64,000 nt of DNA, taken from Chlorogloea sp. CCALA 695 (lineage in GTDB: Bacteria > Cyanobacteriota > Cyanobacteriia > Cyanobacteriales > Chroococcidiopsidaceae). A program made the position numbers and the translations under genes. The stretch lies in contig NZ_PVWN01000011.1 of the NCBI RefSeq assembly GCF_003003885.1, positions 1-64,000 of the forward strand, in the 5' to 3' direction. The notes beneath the pieces are model-generated. The model worked only from the letters and a program-made list of their open reading frames with translations, was not told where the DNA came from and did not search any database. Each line of letters begins with the position of its first letter. The stretch's first letter is position 1. Shown here piece by piece: positions 60,940 to 64,000 of the stretch.

Positions 60940-62527
60940 ATCGCAGGTAAGGAGTGTTTTTACACTATGCGTACTAGCGGTGATTTGGGCATTGCATAGG
61001 GCGGGGGTATTTAGTGGAGAAGTTGTAAATGCTGGTGGCTGGAGCTTAGTAGAGCAGTTTTTGATTGCAGCTATTCATCCTAATTTGAGTCAGGAGTTTT
61101 TGCTATTGACTTGGGAAGCGACATTAAAGACATTTGCTTACGCGGTGTGCGGTACAGTTTTAAGTTTAGCGATCGCAATAATTGGCGGAATATTTTGTTC
61201 TCAGGTATGGTGGGAGTCGGTTTTAGGGATATCTGGGCTACCTTGGTTAGGAGTACGGGCGGGTTTAGCGATTCCTAGAGCGATTCACGAATTAATCTGG
61301 GGATTATTTTTTATTAATATATTTGGTTTAGATCCGTTAGTAGCAGTATTAGCGATCGCAATTCCCTTTGGGGCAATTACTGCTAAGGTATTTTCAGAGA
61401 TTATAGACGAAACACCCCAAAAGCCATTTTTAGCATTGATTAATAGTGGGGTTTTGCCGCTCAATGCTTTTATTTATAGTTTGATTCCTCAAGCACAGAC
61501 TAATTTAATTTCCTATGCCTTTTATCGGTTTGAGTGTTCAATTCGGGCGGCGGCAGTATTGGGAATTATTGGCGCGGGGGGATTGGGTTATCAAATTCTC
61601 CTTTCTCTGCAATCTCTGCGCTACGAGGAAATGTGGACTTTATTAATTGCTTTGGTTTTGCTAAGTGGAGTTACAGATTTTGCCAGTACATTAGTACGCC
61701 GTCAAATTGGCGCACCTAGTCGGCTAGACTTGAATCGGTTGAAAAGTATAAATAAGAAACCGCCTAAAACAGGTGTACCTAAATGGGCATTTCTACTATC
61801 GGTTGTACCAATTATCTTTTCTTTTTGGTACGTTGATGCAGATTTTAGTAAACTTTGGACACCGCGCACCGGAGAATTATTAATAGATGTTGTTCAACAG
61901 GCGTTTCCGCCGGACTATAGCCAACTGAGCGAGATTTTTAGGCTTTGCGGTCAAACTTTAGCAATGTCGATTTTAGCGATCGCCTTTGCAGGGTGTGGGG
62001 GGATAATTTTCTCTTTCGTTGCCGCTAACAACTTACGATTACCTGGGGGAATAGTAACTTTAGTTGCGGCGCGGTTTTTCTTACTATTTACTCGCGCTAT
62101 TCCCGCGCCAATTTGGGCATTGATATTTTTATTTGTACTGTTTCCGGGAATATTACCAGGTGCGATCGCCCTTGGCATTCATAACTTAGGAATTTTGGGG
62201 CGACTAATGGCTGAAGTTACTGAAAACTTAGATGATCGACTTTTAAAATCTCTCAAAGCGCTAGGTGCTAGTGAGGCTCAAGTATTTTTATACGGAGTTC
62301 TGCCCCAAACTATGCCTAAATTTATTGCTTACATCCTTTATCGGTGGGAAGTCTGCATTCGGGCGACAGTAATAGTCGGCTTAGTAGGGGCGGGAGGTTT
62401 GGGGCGCTTACTTACCGAACAATTGAGCAGCTTTGACTATCCTGGAGTAGTTGCTACATTAGTGTGTTTTATTTGCCTGACTTTTTTGGTAGATATAATT
62501 AGCGCAACAATTCGGCGAATGCTTTAG
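60917..62527 (+). CDS. Fused double PhnE-type ABC permease
   Basis: A 536-residue permease made of two BPD_transp_1 units in one chain, replacing the usual homodimer. Unit one covers about 1-265 with its coupling motif FECSIRAAAVLGIIGAGGLG; unit two covers about 290-536 with YRWEVCIRATVIVGLVGAGG. About 12 membrane helices in all. ATG 60917 is preferred to TTG 60914. It completes the operon; no phosphonate C-P lyase genes follow, which fits an oxyanion rather than a phosphonate-degrading role. Confidence 0.86.
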   Translation: MGYIKQTKSQVRSVFTLCVLAVIWALHRAGVFSGEVVNAGGWSLVEQFLIAAIHPNLSQEFLLLTWEATLKTFAYAVCGTVLSLAIAIIGGIFCSQVWWESVLGISGLPWLGVRAGLAIPRAIHELIWGLFFINIFGLDPLVAVLAIAIPFGAITAKVFSEIIDETPQKPFLALINSGVLPLNAFIYSLIPQAQTNLISYAFYRFECSIRAAAVLGIIGAGGLGYQILLSLQSLRYEEMWTLLIALVLLSGVTDFASTLVRRQIGAPSRLDLNRLKSINKKPPKTGVPKWAFLLSVVPIIFSFWYVDADFSKLWTPRTGELLIDVVQQAFPPDYSQLSEIFRLCGQTLAMSILAIAFAGCGGIIFSFVAANNLRLPGGIVTLVAARFFLLFTRAIPAPIWALIFLFVLFPGILPGAIALGIHNLGILGRLMAEVTENLDDRLLKSLKALGASEAQVFLYGVLPQTMPKFIAYILYRWEVCIRATVIVGLVGAGGLGRLLTEQLSSFDYPGVVATLVCFICLTFLVDIISATIRRML

Positions 62528-63043
62528 TTAAGCAGATTTTAAACCGTGACGCTGTTGTAATTGGTGCATATGATTAAACAAATTCCAGCAATATTGTTCT
62601 GGTAAACCGCAAGTAACAGCACCGCGCAGTACAACGTTGAAGTACCAATCATTGGGCGCAATTTCTTCGGTTAATTTATCTACAACTACATAAGTACGAG
62701 CATTATTGTACAACTTACCGTTGCAAGCAATATCTACTTGTTCGTGCCTGTACCAGTTTTGATGGACACCTTCGCGCTCGTCTAAAGCATAACCCAAGCG
62801 TTGCGGTAGTTTGTAAAGTACGCCTTCAACAGAGCTTGTTGGGTCTTTAATAATATCTAACACCCCACAGTTGCGAAAGGCGGAGTAGCAATAAAAACCT
62901 AATCGGTAGCCAAGGAGCGTAGCCGCGCCGACAACATAGATATGAGTTTTTTCACCAAGACTTCGCTTTAAATCTACCGGACACATACAAGAACCATAAG
63001 CAAAGTAGTAGAACATGGGTTCTTGTTGTTGCTGTTTTTGCAT
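62528..63043 (-). CDS. Gamma-glutamylcyclotransferase-like protein
   Basis: A 171-residue GGCT-fold protein. The substrate-loop motif FYYFAYGSCMCPVDLKRSL is near the N-terminus; the catalytic Glu position is in ALDEREGVHQNWYRHEQVDI, where LDEREG carries the acidic residues. ATG 63043 gives a Gln-rich leader (MQKQQQQEP); ATG 63016 (MFYYFAYGS) is also possible. It converges with the permease gene so tightly that the stop codons are adjacent. Role in glutathione or gamma-glutamyl-amine turnover is inferred from the fold. Confidence 0.8.
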   Translation of the reverse strand: MQKQQQQEPMFYYFAYGSCMCPVDLKRSLGEKTHIYVVGAATLLGYRLGFYCYSAFRNCGVLDIIKDPTSSVEGVLYKLPQRLGYALDEREGVHQNWYRHEQVDIACNGKLYNNARTYVVVDKLTEEIAPNDWYFNVVLRGAVTCGLPEQYCWNLFNHMHQLQQRHGLKSA

Positions 63044-63212
63044 CCTTACATTAGTATTTGTTCAATTATAAGCTGGCAAAGTATCTTTAAATTGTTCAGT
63101 CTGAACGCTCATATCGCCCTAGGTATTTTCTACTTAGGCAGATTCTAGCAGAACTTCATTGCTAAATACAACTAAATTCCGACCGGAAAACCGTAGATTG
63201 ACCATTTTACAC

Positions 63213-63245
63213 AAAAAAAGCAGTTCACCGGATAAGATAAACTGC
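63213..63245 (-). terminator. Terminator of the groL transcript
   Basis: On the minus strand GCAGTT pairs with AACTGC and is followed by TTTTTTT. It lies about 90 bases downstream of the groL stop. Confidence 0.6.
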
Positions 63246-63292
63246 TGAAATAGAGGCGCTGCCCAATCCAGGGAGCGAAAATGATTTTGTTT

Positions 63293-63321
63293 GTAGAGAC
63301 GTTGCATTACAACGTCTCTTG
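63293..63321. repeat. Dispersed palindrome, diverged copy of 11460-11488
   Basis: AGAGACGTTG and CAACGTCTCT arms around CATTA, immediately after groL. Same family as the palindrome between urtA and urtB. Confidence 0.75.
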
Positions 63322-63333
63322 GAATAGGGATTA

Positions 63334-64000
63334 TTACATCATCCCCATGCCGCCCATACCACCCATACCACCCATGCCGCCCATACCACCCATGCCGCCC
63401 ATACCACCCATATCAGGCGCAGGAGCATTCTTTTCAGGCTTCTCAACTACCAAAGCCTCAGTAGTAATTACCATCCCAGCAATAGATCCAGCATTTTGCA
63501 ACGCCGATCGCACGACTTTAGCCGGATCGATAATTCCAGCCGCAATTAAGTCTTCAAATACACCTGTAGCCGCGTTGTAACCAATGTTTAAGTCAGTTTC
63601 GCGGACTTTTTCCACGATTACTGAGCCTTCTACACCCGCATTATCTGCCATCTGACGCAAAGGAGCGTCCAGACTACGCCCTACTATATCAGCGCCAATT
63701 TTTTCTTCTTCAGTCAAGCTATTTTTAATTTCGTTAATTTGCTTGCTGAGATAAATTAAAGTTGCACCACCACCGGGAACAATACCTTCTTCTACCGCCG
63801 CTTTGGTAGCGTTTAAAGCATCTTCAATTCGCAATTTGCGGTCTTTAAGTTCGGTTTCTGTTGCTGCACCAACTTTAATTACGGCTACACCGCCTGCAAG
63901 TTTAGCGATTCGCTCTTGGAGTTTTTCGCTGTCGTACTCAGAATCAGTGTCTTCAAGCTGTCTGCGAATTTGACCAATCCGCTTTTCAACTTCGGCGGTA
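63334..64000 (-). CDS. groL: Chaperonin GroEL, C-terminal part (5' end outside window)
   Basis: The last 222 codons of a 60-kDa chaperonin subunit. The frame is open to the right edge ([20 protein letters not shown], then [20 protein letters not shown]) and includes [13 protein letters not shown] and [20 protein letters not shown]. The C-terminal tail is six GGM repeats plus GMM, the flexible cavity tail typical of the bacterial group I protein. Cyanobacteria carry two groL genes, one with groS and one alone; the tail with GGM repeats fits the GroEL1/groESL type, but the 5' side is not visible. Confidence 0.93.
   Translation of the reverse strand, partial: TAEVEKRIGQIRRQLEDTDSEYDSEKLQERIAKLAGGVAVIKVGAATETELKDRKLRIEDALNATKAAVEEGIVPGGGATLIYLSKQINEIKNSLTEEEKIGADIVGRSLDAPLRQMADNAGVEGSVIVEKVRETDLNIGYNAATGVFEDLIAAGIIDPAKVVRSALQNAGSIAGMVITTEALVVEKPEKNAPAPDMGGMGGMGGMGGMGGMGGMGGMGMM

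Noticed and set aside
63343-63411. Short tandem repeats (ccataccacc type) near the right end
   Set aside because: They encode the GGM repeats of the GroEL tail on the minus strand.

Overview
The window comes from a cyanobacterial chromosome. The evidence is the very frequent octamer GCGATCGC (HIP1), short heptamer repeats, the cytochrome b6f subunit gene petL, a minCDE cluster of cyanobacterial type, a PEP-CTERM protein, an HhoA/HtrA-type protease, a two-partner-secretion haemagglutinin of the cyanobacterial type, and AAA-like/GUN4 signalling proteins. The style resembles Chroococcidiopsis, Gloeocapsopsis or filamentous genera, but I cannot name the species. I saw no tRNA, rRNA, CRISPR array or intact insertion sequence.

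Layout. 1-2.3 kb: the end of a TonB-dependent siderophore receptor and a PepSY membrane protein (iron uptake). 2.5-7.7 kb: a large-subunit catalase gene broken by two amber stops and a one-base deletion, a secreted aldo/keto reductase, the 3' scrap of a flavin disulfide oxidoreductase gene, a Lin0512-family protein and an intact manganese catalase. 7.8-13 kb: an ABC transporter of the urea/amide class (urtABCDE order), leftward. 13.4-15.3 kb: minC-minD-minE. 15.4-23.9 kb: PEP-CTERM protein, KefB-type antiporter, carA, malic enzyme, RNA helicase, small zinc ribbon. 24-25.2 kb: formamidase/acetamidase. 25.6-30.3 kb: a two-gene NTPase module (HTH_VMAP plus AAA-like; AAA-like plus TM plus GUN4) with a four-copy iterated DNA motif upstream. 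30.5-33.1 kb: a haemagglutinin with near-identical internal repeats. 33-38.9 kb: aroB, petL, a B12-dependent radical SAM enzyme with a deleted paralogue beside it, a LysM/M23 endopeptidase, and HtrA. 38.9-42.8 kb: DUF4129-DUF4350-MoxR-DUF58 operon. 43-44.7 kb: two toxin-antitoxin pairs and a small stop-interrupted gene. 45.3-48.4 kb: a TerY-type vWA, PP2C phosphatase and protein kinase triad in which the vWA and kinase genes are frameshifted; the vWA lesion lies in a 17-bp-arm palindrome. 48.6-58.8 kb: DUF2243 protein, SDR, type II NADH dehydrogenase, membrane protein plus HAD phosphatase, acyl-CoA synthetase, YlqD protein, pyruvate dehydrogenase E2, and a GspE/PilB-type ATPase. 59-62.5 kb: an oxyanion (selenate/phosphite/phosphonate-class) ABC transporter with a double permease. 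62.5-64 kb: gamma-glutamylcyclotransferase-like protein and the 3' end of groL.

The window mixes stable housekeeping genes with visible gene decay. Seven loci carry lesions or are remnants: catalase, oxidoreductase scrap, radical SAM paralogue, small coiled-coil/TM protein, kinase, vWA protein and methyltransferase scrap. Loss of the heme catalase sits 2 kb from an intact Mn catalase, which could cover its function. The best candidate for a little-described system is the HTH_VMAP/AAA plus AAA/GUN4 pair with its iterated upstream motif. The most striking single mutation is the palindrome inside the vWA gene.
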